Source: an uncultured Eubacterium sp.
GTDB lineage: Bacteria > Bacillota > Clostridia > Lachnospirales > Lachnospiraceae
Direction: 5' to 3'
Length of the DNA stretch: 53,554 nt
Assembly (NCBI GenBank): GCA_910584065.1
Contig: CAJTZN010000024.1
Location: 1 to 53,554 of the forward strand
The position numbers were made by a program, and so were the translations under genes. Position 1 is the first letter of the stretch; every line of letters starts with the position of its first letter. Of the stretch, positions 1-8,828 are shown one piece after another. Under the pieces are notes generated by a model that worked only from the letters and a program-made list of their open reading frames with translations, was not told the DNA's origin and made no database searches.

Positions 1-148
1 CGCTGATACCAAGACAATATACAAGCGCTTTGTGGTACACGTCCTGATACCTGACTTCTTTCAATTTCTCATAGTAGAATTTTTCATGTGCATCGCTGAT
101 AAAAATAACCTCTTTCGCTTTCTCTGCTCTTAACGCTGTGTTTGACAT
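1..148 (-). CDS. DUF6075-like protein, N-terminal part (runs off window)
   Basis: Only the first 49 codons are in the window. The start at 148 has an AGGAGG about 9 bases upstream. The visible protein contains ISDAHEKFYYEKLKEV and a following QDVYHKALVYCLGIS stretch. I recall this as the N-terminus of DUF6075 proteins, which are small and of unknown function and are often found on integrative elements of gut Clostridia. The family call is from memory. The gene continues beyond base 1, so intactness cannot be judged. Confidence 0.55.
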   Translation of the reverse strand, partial: MSNTALRAEKAKEVIFISDAHEKFYYEKLKEVRYQDVYHKALVYCLGIS

Positions 149-178
149 TTTTCAGTTCCTCCTTCTAAAATTGAATTA

Positions 179-203
179 AAAAGAGCATCCCACTATGGAA
201 TGC
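179..203 (-). terminator. Intrinsic terminator, minus strand
   Basis: On the minus strand GCATtCCA and TGGgATGC pair around a short loop (185-203) and are followed by TCTTTTT. It lies downstream of the rRNA methyltransferase gene and before the DUF6075-like start. Confidence 0.6.
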
Positions 204-210
204 CCTATAT

Positions 211-242
211 AAAAAAATAGGGACACTCTCATTTAGCATCCC
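211..242 (-). terminator. Second possible minus-strand terminator
   Basis: On the minus strand GGGA and TCCC are separated by about 15 bases and followed by TATTTTTTT. The stem is short, so it is weaker than the neighbour at 179-203. Together they would isolate the methyltransferase transcript. Confidence 0.35.
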
Positions 243-426
243 TATAATCTATCACTATATCTGATAGCTCTCTATTCACTTTCATTGTCAGGATTTTTTG
301 TGTTCCCCGTACCGAGGTCTAACGCCACAACTACGGTTACTTTCTTCACAAGTATCTTTTCCTTATGATTTTCACCGATTTTGTTGAAACTGAAAAATGT
401 CACAAAGTGCGTAAATTCAAGGATTT

Positions 427-2058
427 CTAGGTATCTTTCCTTTGTATCAACACCACAGTCTCCACATGCCCCCCCTGCGGAAACATATCGCACGCCCTCA
501 CCTTCCTCACCTCATACCCAAACTCCCCCAACACCCTGACATCCCTCGCCAGCGTCCCCGGATCGCAGCTTACATACACCACCCTCTCCGGCGCGATCTC
601 CCGGATCGTATCCAGCAGCACCCCGTCGCACCCTTTCCTCGGCGGGTCCACCACGACTACATCCGCTCTGACTTCCTCCGCTTTCTGCACCATCCCCGGC
701 AGCACCTCTTCCGCCCTGCCGCAGAAAAACTCCACATTCCCGATCCCATTCAACAGCGCATTCTCCCTCGCATTTTCGATCGCCTCCGGTACAACCTCGA
801 CGCCGTAAACCATCTTCGCCCGCTGCGCCAGAAACAGCGAAATCGTCCCGATCCCGCAGTACAGATCCCACACCGTTTCCCTGCCGGATAATTCCGCGAA
901 CTCCAAAACAGTCCGATACAGCTTTTCCGTCTGCACTGGATTCACCTGATAAAACGAATGCGGAGAAATACGATATCGAATCCCGCCAATACAATCCACT
1001 ATGTAGTCCTTCCCCCAGAGCAGTTCCATCCTGCTGCCTAAAATAACATTGGTCTTCTCCGTATTATAATTCAGCAAAACCCCCGTCATCCCCTCCACGC
1101 CCTTCAGCCTCTCGACCAGCCTGCCATACGCCTCCTTATCCGCAACCCCCTCCTTCACAACCAGACAGACCATAACCTCCTTCGTATAAAACCCCCGCCG
1201 GATATAAACATGGCGGACCACCCCATGATGCCGTTCCTCATCATAAGCCGGTATCCCATCCTCCCACATCCAGTCCAGAACAACCTCCAAAATTTCTTTC
1301 ATACACCCATGCTGAATCGCACAGTCCGTCACCGGAATGATACTGTGAGTCCTACCCGCATAAAACCCTGCCGTCGGACGCATCACACCATCTTCCCCTT
1401 TCCACATACGTACGGGGAACTGCGCCTTATTCCGATAATGCCACGGTTGTTCCATGCCTATGATCGGCAGCCACTCGACCCCGATCCCGTCCTGACATTT
1501 CCAACCCTCTTTCGCTTCAATCCTGTCTCTCTCTTCCGCCAGTATTCCCGTTTCTGCCTCGATTCCTTCTTTCTCTTTTGCCTGCATTCCCGCCGGGTCT
1601 CCGCTCCATTCTCCCTGTTCCCCTGACACCCCCGACGTCCTCGACACCCCGGACATCCCCGACGTCCTCGACACCCCCGACGCCCCCGACACCCCCGGCG
1701 CCCCGGACAAGCCCCTGCCTACCCCGCCGATCCTCTCCAGGCAGTCCCGCACTTTCTTCTGCTTATATTCCAGCTGCTTCTCATACGAAAGATGCTGCAG
1801 CGTGCACCCGCCGCATTGCCTTGCTACCGGGCACGCCGGCTCCACCCGGCCCACATCGCGCGCTTCTCCCGGCAGGATCTCGAGCAGCTTCGCAAACCCG
1901 TAGTTTTTCTTGCACTTCATCACCTTCGCGCGGATCGTCTCGCCTGGAAGCGCGTCCTTGACAAAAAGAGCATAGCCATCCACATGGCCAATGCCCTCTC
2001 CGTTGTTTCCTAAATCATCAATTGTGAGAATGATTTCCTGATTCTTCTTAAACTCCAT
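427..2058 (-). CDS. rlmD: 23S rRNA (uracil-C5)-methyltransferase, RlmD/RlmCD/RumA family, with insertion
   Basis: This SAM-dependent enzyme methylates a uracil C5 in 23S rRNA. An N-terminal TRAM domain (about residues 1-60) is followed by the iron-sulfur cluster motif CPVARQCGGC, a Rossmann methyltransferase core with DLYCGIGTISLFLA, the VVVDPPRKGC motif and the catalytic-cysteine motif SCDPGTLARD. I chose the start at 2058 because GGGAG lies just upstream; an in-frame ATG at 2079 has no such site. Between the Fe-S domain (ending LERIGG) and the conserved GMEQPWHYRNKAQF motif, where relatives have a short linker, there are about 85 extra residues that include a Ser-Gly-Val repeat. All catalytic motifs are kept. 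RlmD and RlmCD cannot be told apart here. Confidence 0.9.
   Translation of the reverse strand: MEFKKNQEIILTIDDLGNNGEGIGHVDGYALFVKDALPGETIRAKVMKCKKNYGFAKLLEILPGEARDVGRVEPACPVARQCGGCTLQHLSYEKQLEYKQKKVRDCLERIGGVGRGLSGAPGVSGASGVSRTSGMSGVSRTSGVSGEQGEWSGDPAGMQAKEKEGIEAETGILAEERDRIEAKEGWKCQDGIGVEWLPIIGMEQPWHYRNKAQFPVRMWKGEDGVMRPTAGFYAGRTHSIIPVTDCAIQHGCMKEILEVVLDWMWEDGIPAYDEERHHGVVRHVYIRRGFYTKEVMVCLVVKEGVADKEAYGRLVERLKGVEGMTGVLLNYNTEKTNVILGSRMELLWGKDYIVDCIGGIRYRISPHSFYQVNPVQTEKLYRTVLEFAELSGRETVWDLYCGIGTISLFLAQRAKMVYGVEVVPEAIENARENALLNGIGNVEFFCGRAEEVLPGMVQKAEEVRADVVVVDPPRKGCDGVLLDTIREIAPERVVYVSCDPGTLARDVRVLGEFGYEVRKVRACDMFPQGGHVETVVLIQRKDT
1619..1710 (-). repeat. In-frame tandem repeat inside the rRNA methyltransferase
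   Basis: Degenerate 9- and 15-base units built from GACACCCC and GACGTCCT (plus-strand reading) encode SGV/SRT/SGM repeats. All units are multiples of three, so copy-number change would keep the frame. The tract sits in the linker after the Fe-S domain. Confidence 0.75.
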
Positions 2059-2103
2059 ATGCGTCTCCCATGAGATCAAAATAAAACAGCCAAAGCCTTT
2101 CTC

Positions 2104-3057
2104 TTAGCATTCCCCGTACCCGGAGGTCTGGCGTAAATTACTTTCAAATCTGCGATCGAAGCCGATCCAGTCCATATTGCTGCCGGCCTGATTGAATACT
2201 TCGGTCAGCGTCTGCAGTTTCGCATCCGCGTTGTCAGCCAGATGGAGCGCCATTGCCTCCATCAGCGCCGGTACTTTCGGGGAGCCGAATTCCAGTTTGC
2301 CGTGATGTGCTAAAATGCAGTGGATCAGTTCGTGTTCCATTTTCTTCGGGAAACCCTCGATCCGCGAAATGGCCGCGGTCAGTTTTTGGGCGCCGATGTA
2401 AATATGACCTAGAAGCTGTCCGGCGTCGGTGTAATCGTTGCGCGGAAACGGGGCGATCTCGTCTATCTTGCCCATGTCGTGGAACAGGGCTGCCGTGATG
2501 AGAAGGTCACGGTGCAGGCGCGGGTACGACTTACAGAAAAAATCGCACAGATTCGTCACGCTGAGCGTGTGCTCCAGAAGGCCGCCCAGAAAACCGTGAT
2601 GAACGCTCTTCGCCGCGGAATGTTTCTTAAACTCACGGATAAAGGACTCGTCCTCAACGAAAAAGGAAGTAAGAAGCTGGTTCAGGAACGGATTCTTTAC
2701 GCTGTTCACATAAGAAATGATCTCACCAAACATCTGCTCCACATCTTTGGCCGTGGCGGGGATGTAGTCCGCCGGATCGTACTCTCCTTCTTCACTCTGG
2801 CGGAGACGGGAGATATTCATCTGTATATTTCCCTGGAATGTCGTTACCAGGCCTTCACAGTAGACATAATCCAGCGCTTCAAAACTGGCGATGCCATTAT
2901 TCAGATCCCATATTTTCGCATCAACGATCGCTGTCTTATCCTGCAGCGTCAGGGAATAATATGTTTTTCCTGCTTTTGTCTTTAATACCTGTTTCGTCTT
3001 GCACAGATAGGTACCGACAAGTTTCTGCCCTTCCCTGTAATCCTTCAAATAATACAT
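2104..3057 (-). CDS. yhaM: 3'-5' exoribonuclease YhaM-like (OB-fold plus HD domain)
   Basis: The protein has an N-terminal OB-fold nucleic-acid-binding domain (about residues 1-100) and an HD phosphohydrolase domain with HHGFLGGLLEHT, the metal-binding pair LFHDMGK and CILAHHGK. This order and the length of about 317 residues are typical of YhaM, an exonuclease that trims RNA and DNA from the 3' end. I prefer the ATG at 3057, which has GAGG upstream. A TTG at 3072 abuts an AAAGG with no spacing. It follows the secreted FnIII gene on the same strand after about 20 bases and may be co-transcribed with it. Confidence 0.9.
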   Translation of the reverse strand: MYYLKDYREGQKLVGTYLCKTKQVLKTKAGKTYYSLTLQDKTAIVDAKIWDLNNGIASFEALDYVYCEGLVTTFQGNIQMNISRLRQSEEGEYDPADYIPATAKDVEQMFGEIISYVNSVKNPFLNQLLTSFFVEDESFIREFKKHSAAKSVHHGFLGGLLEHTLSVTNLCDFFCKSYPRLHRDLLITAALFHDMGKIDEIAPFPRNDYTDAGQLLGHIYIGAQKLTAAISRIEGFPKKMEHELIHCILAHHGKLEFGSPKVPALMEAMALHLADNADAKLQTLTEVFNQAGSNMDWIGFDRRFESNLRQTSGYGEC

Positions 3058-3077
3058 TTCCCCAAACCTCAACCTTT

Positions 3078-4202
3078 CTATTTTGCCTTCGCCGTAACGG
3101 TTACATATGGTCCGTAGATCGTTTTTCCACTGACTTTCTTAAACGAACGGACTTTATAGCTGTACTTCATGCCGCGCACCAGCATTTTACAGCGGTAACC
3201 CGTAGTCTTATTTTTCTTGATCGTTTTTACGCGGTTAAATTTTGTCTTGAAACCTTTGACGTGGACTTTCATATATACCTGATACCCGTTCACGTTCTTG
3301 TCACGGCCCCATCTGACCTGAATGCCGCCGCGGATGCCTTTCGCCCGTACCTTTTTCAGTTTGGCGGGGTTCATCGTGATCGCGGTTTCTTTGGAGCCGA
3401 TGCCCTCGATGCTGTCGCCGTTGGCCGCGGTAAACACCGGATTGATACGGTATGTATATTTAGCTCCCGGCTTCAAGCCATCGTTCGCGTAAGAAGCCGC
3501 TGCTACATTCACAGCGTCGGCGTACTGGCCTTTTCCCTGCTTGCGGTATAAGTGGTAAGATACAGCACCATTAACGGCATCCCACGTCACAGTCGCGCGC
3601 TTTAAGCCGGAAGATTTTTTCACCGAAACCTTCGCCGGGCCGTCCAGCGGGTGGAATAACAGTCCTCTGGCGGACGCGAACACATTTGCTTTCCCGCCGG
3701 TCTTTCCCCAGATCTCGACGCCTGTCACCGTCGAAAACACATTAGTTCCCTGCAATTCCGTATCGCCGGATACGACTATATTTTTCAAATACGGACATTT
3801 TGTAAATACGCCTTCCGCCACGGCTGCCACCGTCTTTTTGTTGATCTGCGCGGGAATATAGAGCGTCGTCACGCTGACGTCGCCGATATAACCGGTGATC
3901 GTACAGGTCTTGTCCGACGGGTTTTCTGCTGTCACAAAAACTTTCTCGTCCCTGATCACCTTATTGCCGGTAAAAGGCGGCAACTGTGTGGGGACGGAAG
4001 TTTCCAATTTATCAGTATCGACAGATGGCGTAGCTGTCGGTACAATCGTTGGTGTCGCACTCGGGGCGGCGCTTGCCGCAGCAGGCGTTGCACTTGGTTC
4101 AGGTTTTTTTTGCGTCTTTTCCTCCGTCGAAGCTTCTGCACAGACCGATGCGAGTCCCACAACTGCCAGCAGGCACAGCATCGCACAAATCCACTTCTTC
4201 AT
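3078..4202 (-). CDS. Secreted protein with LRR-like module and two FnIII domains
   Basis: A classic signal peptide (MKKWICAMLCLLAVVGLASV, then CAEAS) is followed by an Ala/Pro/Thr/Ser linker with PSATPT repeats. Next comes a short BspA-like region with a CTITGYIGDVSVTTLYIPA stretch, and then two fibronectin type III domains in the C-terminal half. I chose the start at 4202 because GAAAGGAAGG sits 7-8 bases upstream; the in-frame ATG at 4229 has no site. The product is probably exported and possibly cell-surface associated. No catalytic residues are seen. The C-terminal FnIII style (KKV.AKG..., YKVRSFKKVSG) is the same as in the giant surface protein at 12.4-16.8 kb. Confidence 0.75.
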   Translation of the reverse strand: MKKWICAMLCLLAVVGLASVCAEASTEEKTQKKPEPSATPAAASAAPSATPTIVPTATPSVDTDKLETSVPTQLPPFTGNKVIRDEKVFVTAENPSDKTCTITGYIGDVSVTTLYIPAQINKKTVAAVAEGVFTKCPYLKNIVVSGDTELQGTNVFSTVTGVEIWGKTGGKANVFASARGLLFHPLDGPAKVSVKKSSGLKRATVTWDAVNGAVSYHLYRKQGKGQYADAVNVAAASYANDGLKPGAKYTYRINPVFTAANGDSIEGIGSKETAITMNPAKLKKVRAKGIRGGIQVRWGRDKNVNGYQVYMKVHVKGFKTKFNRVKTIKKNKTTGYRCKMLVRGMKYSYKVRSFKKVSGKTIYGPYVTVTAKAK

Positions 4203-4451
4203 GTTTGATCCTTCCTTTCTGTCATTCATACATTATGGTGTTGAGGCCAAATGGTGATCCCCCTCATAATGAGCCTCGTATTTTCCCGATTTTGCGCTCT
4301 CTATCCCAAAGCGGGCATAGAGATGCTTATTTAGTATATCACGTACCACCCGATTTTTCAACTAACAAATAAAACCATGCTCCTTTTTTTGCGCCCATTA
4401 TCTACGACAGCCATTTTTCAAGCCCCCTGCAGAAAATATTTCGAGAAATCA

Positions 4452-4480
4452 TTGTAACCCCTGATTTTCTGTGATAGAAT
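4452..4480 (+). promoter_or_regulatory. Sigma-A promoter of mutS2
   Basis: TTGTAA at 4452-4457 and TAGAAT at 4475-4480 are separated by exactly 17 bases. The start codon is about 40-50 bases downstream. No other regulatory structure is evident. Confidence 0.65.
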
Positions 4481-4529
4481 GGACACATAAACGCGAAAAA
4501 TTTAATCGTGCGAAGAAATGAGGAATATT

Positions 4530-6899
4530 GTGAATAAGAAAGTATGCAAAACATTAGAATTTGATAAAATAATAAAAATGCTGACCGAAGAAGCGGACTC
4601 TCCGCTGGGACGGGAAAGCGCCAGCCATCTCCGGCCGCTGTCAAATAAAAGCGAGATCATTGCGCTCCAGGCGGAAACGACCCACGCCCTGACGAGGATC
4701 TTCCACCATGGCGCCCTGTCTTTTCATGGACTGACGGACATTCGCCCCAGCCTCGTCCCACTCTCGAAAGGCGGTACGCTTGGCGCGGGGGAACTGCTGC
4801 GCATCGGCGCTCTTCTGGATGTGACAAAACGGGCGATCGCCTTCGACCAGAAAGACGAGGAAACGGACTTTTTATCCGGCCGTTTTGCCGGACTGCAGAG
4901 TTTCCCTGAGATCAACCGCGAGATCAAGAGATGTATCCTCTCCGAAGAGGAGATCAGCGATGACGCGAGCAGTGAACTGAAACGGATCCGCCGGCAAATT
5001 AAATCGACGAACGACAAAGTGCGGGAGCAGTTAAACGCCACCGTAAACGCTTCCTCTGACATGCTGCGGGACAATATCGTCACGATGCGCGGCGGCCGCT
5101 ACTGCCTGCCCGTCAAAAAGGAATACAAATCCACGTTCCAGGGCATGATCCATGACCAGAGTTCCACCGGTTCCACCTTCTTTATCGAACCGATGGCCAT
5201 TGTCAAGCTAAATAACGATCTGGCCGAACTCGCCATGAAAGAGCAGGATGAGATTGAAAAAATCCTCGCCTCGATCAGCAGTTTGTGCGCGCCGGAGACA
5301 GAGGGGCTCGAGAGAAATGTCATTTTATTAGCAGAACTTGACTTTATTTTTGCCAAGGCCAAATTATCGAAAAAAATGCAGGGAAGCGAGCCGGACTTTA
5401 CGCAGAACTATATTTCCATCAAAAAAGGACGCCACCCTCTCATCCCGCGTGACAAAGTCGTACCGATCGATGTGACACTCGGGAAGGACTTTCGCCTTCT
5501 GATCATAACCGGCCCAAACACCGGCGGAAAAACCGTTTCTTTGAAAACGGTCGGGCTATTTACGCTGATGGGACAGTCAGGACTCCATATTCCGGCATTT
5601 GACGGCTCTTGTCTGCGCGTTTACGAGGAAGTGTACGCCGACATCGGCGATGAGCAGAGCATCGAACAAAGCCTGAGTACGTTTTCGTCCCATATGACAA
5701 ATACCATTTCCATCCTCAGCCGGGCAGACAAAAATTCCCTCGCCCTTTTCGACGAACTGGGAGCCGGGACCGATCCGGTCGAGGGCGCGGCCCTTGCCAT
5801 TTCGATTCTCGACAATTTGCGTAACCGGCATGTGACCGCCATGGCGACAACCCACTACAGTGAGCTCAAGATCTATGCACTCTCGACCGAACAGGCGGAA
5901 AATGCTTCCTGCGAATTTGACGTGGAAACGCTGCGGCCGACCTACCGGCTTCTGATCGGCGTTCCCGGAAAAAGTAACGCCTTTGCCATCTCAAGCAAGC
6001 TGGGACTGCCGCAGGAAATCATCGACCATGCCAATTCCCTCGTGGCTGACGACGCCAAATCGTTCGAAGACGTCGTGACCGGTCTGGAAGAGACGAGGAA
6101 AGAACTGGAAACCGAACGGCAGAAAGCCGCCGCTTACCGCGAGGAAGCCGAGCAGCAGAAGAAAAAATGGCAGGAAAAAAATGAGCGGATCGATAAGGCA
6201 AAAGACAAAATACTGCGCCGCGCCAACGAGCAGGCCGGCGAAATACTGCAGAAGGCAAAAGACGTGGCCGACGAGTCCATCCGCAAGTATAACAAATGGA
6301 TGGCGGGCGGCGGCTCCACGAAAGAAATGGAGCAGCAGCGTTCCTCCATCCGCGAGCAATTGAAACGGACCGGCGAAAAACTGGAATCAAAATCCCGCAA
6401 GAAGCGCCCGGCTTCGGCGCCTGACAGCCTGTCGGTCGGCGACCTCGTCATGGTACACTCTCTCGGCGTAAAGGGCGTCGTCAGCACATTGCCAAACGCG
6501 AAAGGAAAACTCTTTGTCCAGATGGGCATTATGCGCTCCGAGGTTGATCTGAGTGATCTGGAACTGTTAGAAGAAGAAACGCTGCAGGTCCGGAAAGAAA
6601 AAATAAGGGAACGCTCTGGCGCGGGAAGTATCAAAGCTTCCAAATCAATGAGCGTGTCTACCAGCATCAACCTCATCGGAAAAACCGTGGATGAAGCGAT
6701 TCCCCTGTTGGACAAGTATCTGGACGACGCCTACCTCGCCAGGCTCCACCAGGTCACGATCATCCACGGCGTCGGAACGGGCGCCCTGCGCAACGCCGTC
6801 CAGTCGCACTGCAAGCGGACCAAATACATTGAATCGTACCGCATGGGCGAATACGGCGAGGGCGGCTACGGGGTGACGATCGCGGATTTCAAGTACTGA
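4530..6899 (+). CDS. mutS2: Endonuclease MutS2
   Basis: This MutS-family ATPase acts on branched DNA and suppresses recombination; in Bacillus it also rescues collided ribosomes. The sequence shows the core and clamp domains, Walker A ITGPNTGGKT (about residue 330), Walker B/D-loop DELGAGTDP, a charged coiled coil (about residues 510-610) and a C-terminal Smr nuclease domain with HGVGTGALR. Length (about 789 residues) is normal. The GTG at 4530 gives MNKKVCKTLEF, which matches the usual family start, and has GAGG six bases upstream. The ATG at 4518 lacks a good site, although it may be annotated instead. Confidence 0.95.
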   Translation: MNKKVCKTLEFDKIIKMLTEEADSPLGRESASHLRPLSNKSEIIALQAETTHALTRIFHHGALSFHGLTDIRPSLVPLSKGGTLGAGELLRIGALLDVTKRAIAFDQKDEETDFLSGRFAGLQSFPEINREIKRCILSEEEISDDASSELKRIRRQIKSTNDKVREQLNATVNASSDMLRDNIVTMRGGRYCLPVKKEYKSTFQGMIHDQSSTGSTFFIEPMAIVKLNNDLAELAMKEQDEIEKILASISSLCAPETEGLERNVILLAELDFIFAKAKLSKKMQGSEPDFTQNYISIKKGRHPLIPRDKVVPIDVTLGKDFRLLIITGPNTGGKTVSLKTVGLFTLMGQSGLHIPAFDGSCLRVYEEVYADIGDEQSIEQSLSTFSSHMTNTISILSRADKNSLALFDELGAGTDPVEGAALAISILDNLRNRHVTAMATTHYSELKIYALSTEQAENASCEFDVETLRPTYRLLIGVPGKSNAFAISSKLGLPQEIIDHANSLVADDAKSFEDVVTGLEETRKELETERQKAAAYREEAEQQKKKWQEKNERIDKAKDKILRRANEQAGEILQKAKDVADESIRKYNKWMAGGGSTKEMEQQRSSIREQLKRTGEKLESKSRKKRPASAPDSLSVGDLVMVHSLGVKGVVSTLPNAKGKLFVQMGIMRSEVDLSDLELLEEETLQVRKEKIRERSGAGSIKASKSMSVSTSINLIGKTVDEAIPLLDKYLDDAYLARLHQVTIIHGVGTGALRNAVQSHCKRTKYIESYRMGEYGEGGYGVTIADFKY

Positions 6900-6904
6900 T
6901 GGGG

Positions 6905-6990
6905 CACATTCCACGCACAAACATGACTGCGCAGGCATTTCACGCAAAGGTATTGACTGCGCAGGCACTCCACATACAGACATTTGAAAG
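6905..6990 (+). repeat. About 29-bp imperfect tandem repeat upstream of the response regulator
   Basis: GACTGCGCAGGCA occurs twice about 29 bases apart, each preceded by a related CCACGCA/TCACGCA element. A third, weaker unit runs up to the ribosome site. This is the gap between mutS2 and the response regulator. It could be an operator or a neutral duplication. Confidence 0.5.
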
Positions 6991-7002
6991 GAAGGTATTA
7001 CC

Positions 7003-7722
7003 ATGGCAGATAAACAGAGGATCCTGATCGTAGACGACGATACGAACATCGCTGAACTGATTGAATTATACCTCACAAAAGAATGTTTTCAATGCGAGCA
7101 GGCGCATGACGGCGAAATGGCATTGAAAAAGCACACCTCGTTCCAGCCCGACCTGATCCTGTTAGACATCATGCTTCCTGGCATCGACGGGTACGATGTG
7201 TGCCGGGAGATCCGAAAGACTTCGTCGGTTCCGATCATCATGCTCTCGGCCAAAGGAGAAGTCTTTGACAAAGTACTCGGCCTGGAGCTCGGAGCCGATG
7301 ATTACATCATCAAGCCATTTGACTCGAAAGAACTGGTGGCAAGGGTCAAAGCCGTCCTCCGCCGCTACCGTCCGGGCGTCCCCGCCTCTCCGGACATCGC
7401 TCCGGCCACTGGTGGAAAGGCTGTGATCCAGTACAAAGACCTCACCGTCAGCCTTTCGAATTACTCTGTTACTTACATGGGCAATCCGATCGAAATGCCC
7501 CCGAAAGAACTGGAACTTTTATACTTCCTCGCCTCACACCCAAATCAGGTGTTTACGAGGGAGCAGCTGTTAGACCGTATATGGGGATACGAATATGTTG
7601 TTGACACGAGAACCGTCGATGTACACATCAAACGGCTGCGCGAAAAAATAAAAGACCACAAAGAGTGGTGCATCGCCACCGTCTGGGGCATCGGTTACAA
7701 ATTTGAGTCGAAGAGAGGATGA
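7003..7722 (+). CDS. OmpR/PhoB-family response regulator
   Basis: A receiver domain (about residues 1-120) has the acidic pair VDDD, the phospho-acceptor aspartate in LLDIMLPG, and the K of IIKPFD. A winged-helix DNA-binding domain follows, with TREQLLDRIWGY and RTVDVHIKRLREKI. GAAAGGAAGG precedes the ATG. The stop overlaps the next gene by 4 bases, so it is co-translated with the sensor kinase. The target genes are not evident from the window. Confidence 0.93.
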   Translation: MADKQRILIVDDDTNIAELIELYLTKECFQCEQAHDGEMALKKHTSFQPDLILLDIMLPGIDGYDVCREIRKTSSVPIIMLSAKGEVFDKVLGLELGADDYIIKPFDSKELVARVKAVLRRYRPGVPASPDIAPATGGKAVIQYKDLTVSLSNYSVTYMGNPIEMPPKELELLYFLASHPNQVFTREQLLDRIWGYEYVVDTRTVDVHIKRLREKIKDHKEWCIATVWGIGYKFESKRG

Positions 7723-8828
7723 GCCGGTTCATGAAGGGAATACGCCTGACATTAGGGAGAAAGCTGACGCTGTTATACATTCTCATCTTTTTCTGCTCTT
7801 ATTATGTCACACACACCATCGGATTTACGATCATTCAAAATAAAGTACTGGGGGAAATCGTGAGCAATCCCGACCTCGACATTTCCTTTGCGCCGTCCCG
7901 CATCCACTATTACTTTAATGTACTGGACGGCGCGCTGTTTCTGATGGCGGCCGTTCTCGCCATCTGTTTTTTCTTCATTTATATGATCAACATCATTCCG
8001 ATGAGAAAACTGTGCAACGCGGCGAAAAACTTTTCCGTCAACCGCGTCAATCCGCCGATCCACATTCACACAAACGACGAGTTCCAGGAACTGGCAAACG
8101 CGCTGAACATCATCGGCCGGGACCTCAATCAATTTGACGAATACCAGCGCGCCTTCATTTCCAACATTTCCCACGACTTCCGCTCGCCCCTCACCTCGAT
8201 CCGCGGCTACGCGCAGGCCATGCTCGACGGAACAATTCCCTACGAGGCGCAGGAAAAGTACCTGAACATCATCCTGTCGGAGACCGAGCGCCTGACAAAC
8301 CTCACATCGAACCTTCTTGAACTCAATTCCTTCAGCCGGGAAAGCGTTCTTCTCGACTTAAAAAATTTTGACATCCATCAGACTATTATCCAGACGGTGA
8401 ACACGCTGGAAGGCACGGCAGCCAAAAAAGAAATTACCTTTATGCTGGATTTCTGCACCAAAAAGGAACTGCTCGTATACGCCGATGAGGGCAAGATCCA
8501 CCAGGTCCTGTACAACCTCATCGACAACGCCGTGAAATTCAGCCATTTTCACTGCGATGTGAAGATCGGAACGAGAAAAAAGGGGGAAAAAGTTTTTATA
8601 TCCGTAAAAGATTCCGGCATCGGGATCCCGAAAGAATCGCTGGGAAAAGTGTTCGACCGCTTTTATAAAACAGATCTTTCGAGAGGGAAAGATAAAAAGG
8701 GAATCGGACTCGGCCTGTCCATTTCCAAAGAAATCATCACTTCCCATAATCAGACGATCAACGTCGTCAGCACGGAAGGCGTCGGCACGGAGTTCGTTTT
8801 TACGCTGAAAAAAGGCGCCAGCCCGTAA
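7719..8828 (+). CDS. Membrane sensor histidine kinase (HAMP, HisKA, HATPase)
   Basis: Two transmembrane helices (about residues 15-38 and 67-92) enclose a short extracytoplasmic loop. A HAMP segment follows, then the H-box FISNISHDFRSPLTSIRGYA, the N-box NLIDNAVKFS, and G boxes DSGIGIPKE and GIGLGLSISK. All catalytic residues are present. It partners the upstream response regulator, with which it overlaps by ATGA. The small sensor loop (about 30 residues) suggests sensing of a membrane or cell-envelope signal; this is inference. The gene ends back-to-back with the AraC gene, with no spacer. Confidence 0.92.
   Translation: MSRFMKGIRLTLGRKLTLLYILIFFCSYYVTHTIGFTIIQNKVLGEIVSNPDLDISFAPSRIHYYFNVLDGALFLMAAVLAICFFFIYMINIIPMRKLCNAAKNFSVNRVNPPIHIHTNDEFQELANALNIIGRDLNQFDEYQRAFISNISHDFRSPLTSIRGYAQAMLDGTIPYEAQEKYLNIILSETERLTNLTSNLLELNSFSRESVLLDLKNFDIHQTIIQTVNTLEGTAAKKEITFMLDFCTKKELLVYADEGKIHQVLYNLIDNAVKFSHFHCDVKIGTRKKGEKVFISVKDSGIGIPKESLGKVFDRFYKTDLSRGKDKKGIGLGLSISKEIITSHNQTINVVSTEGVGTEFVFTLKKGASP

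Noticed and set aside
272..493. 73-codon minus-strand frame downstream of the rRNA methyltransferase
   Set aside because: It overlaps the methyltransferase gene in another frame and has no ribosome site. The tail (ILEFTHFVTFFSFNKIGENH...) might be a relic of a mobile element, but I cannot support it.
1210..1961. Several plus-strand open frames opposite the rRNA methyltransferase
   Set aside because: They are Pro/Arg-rich shadows of the GC-biased coding strand, without ribosome sites.
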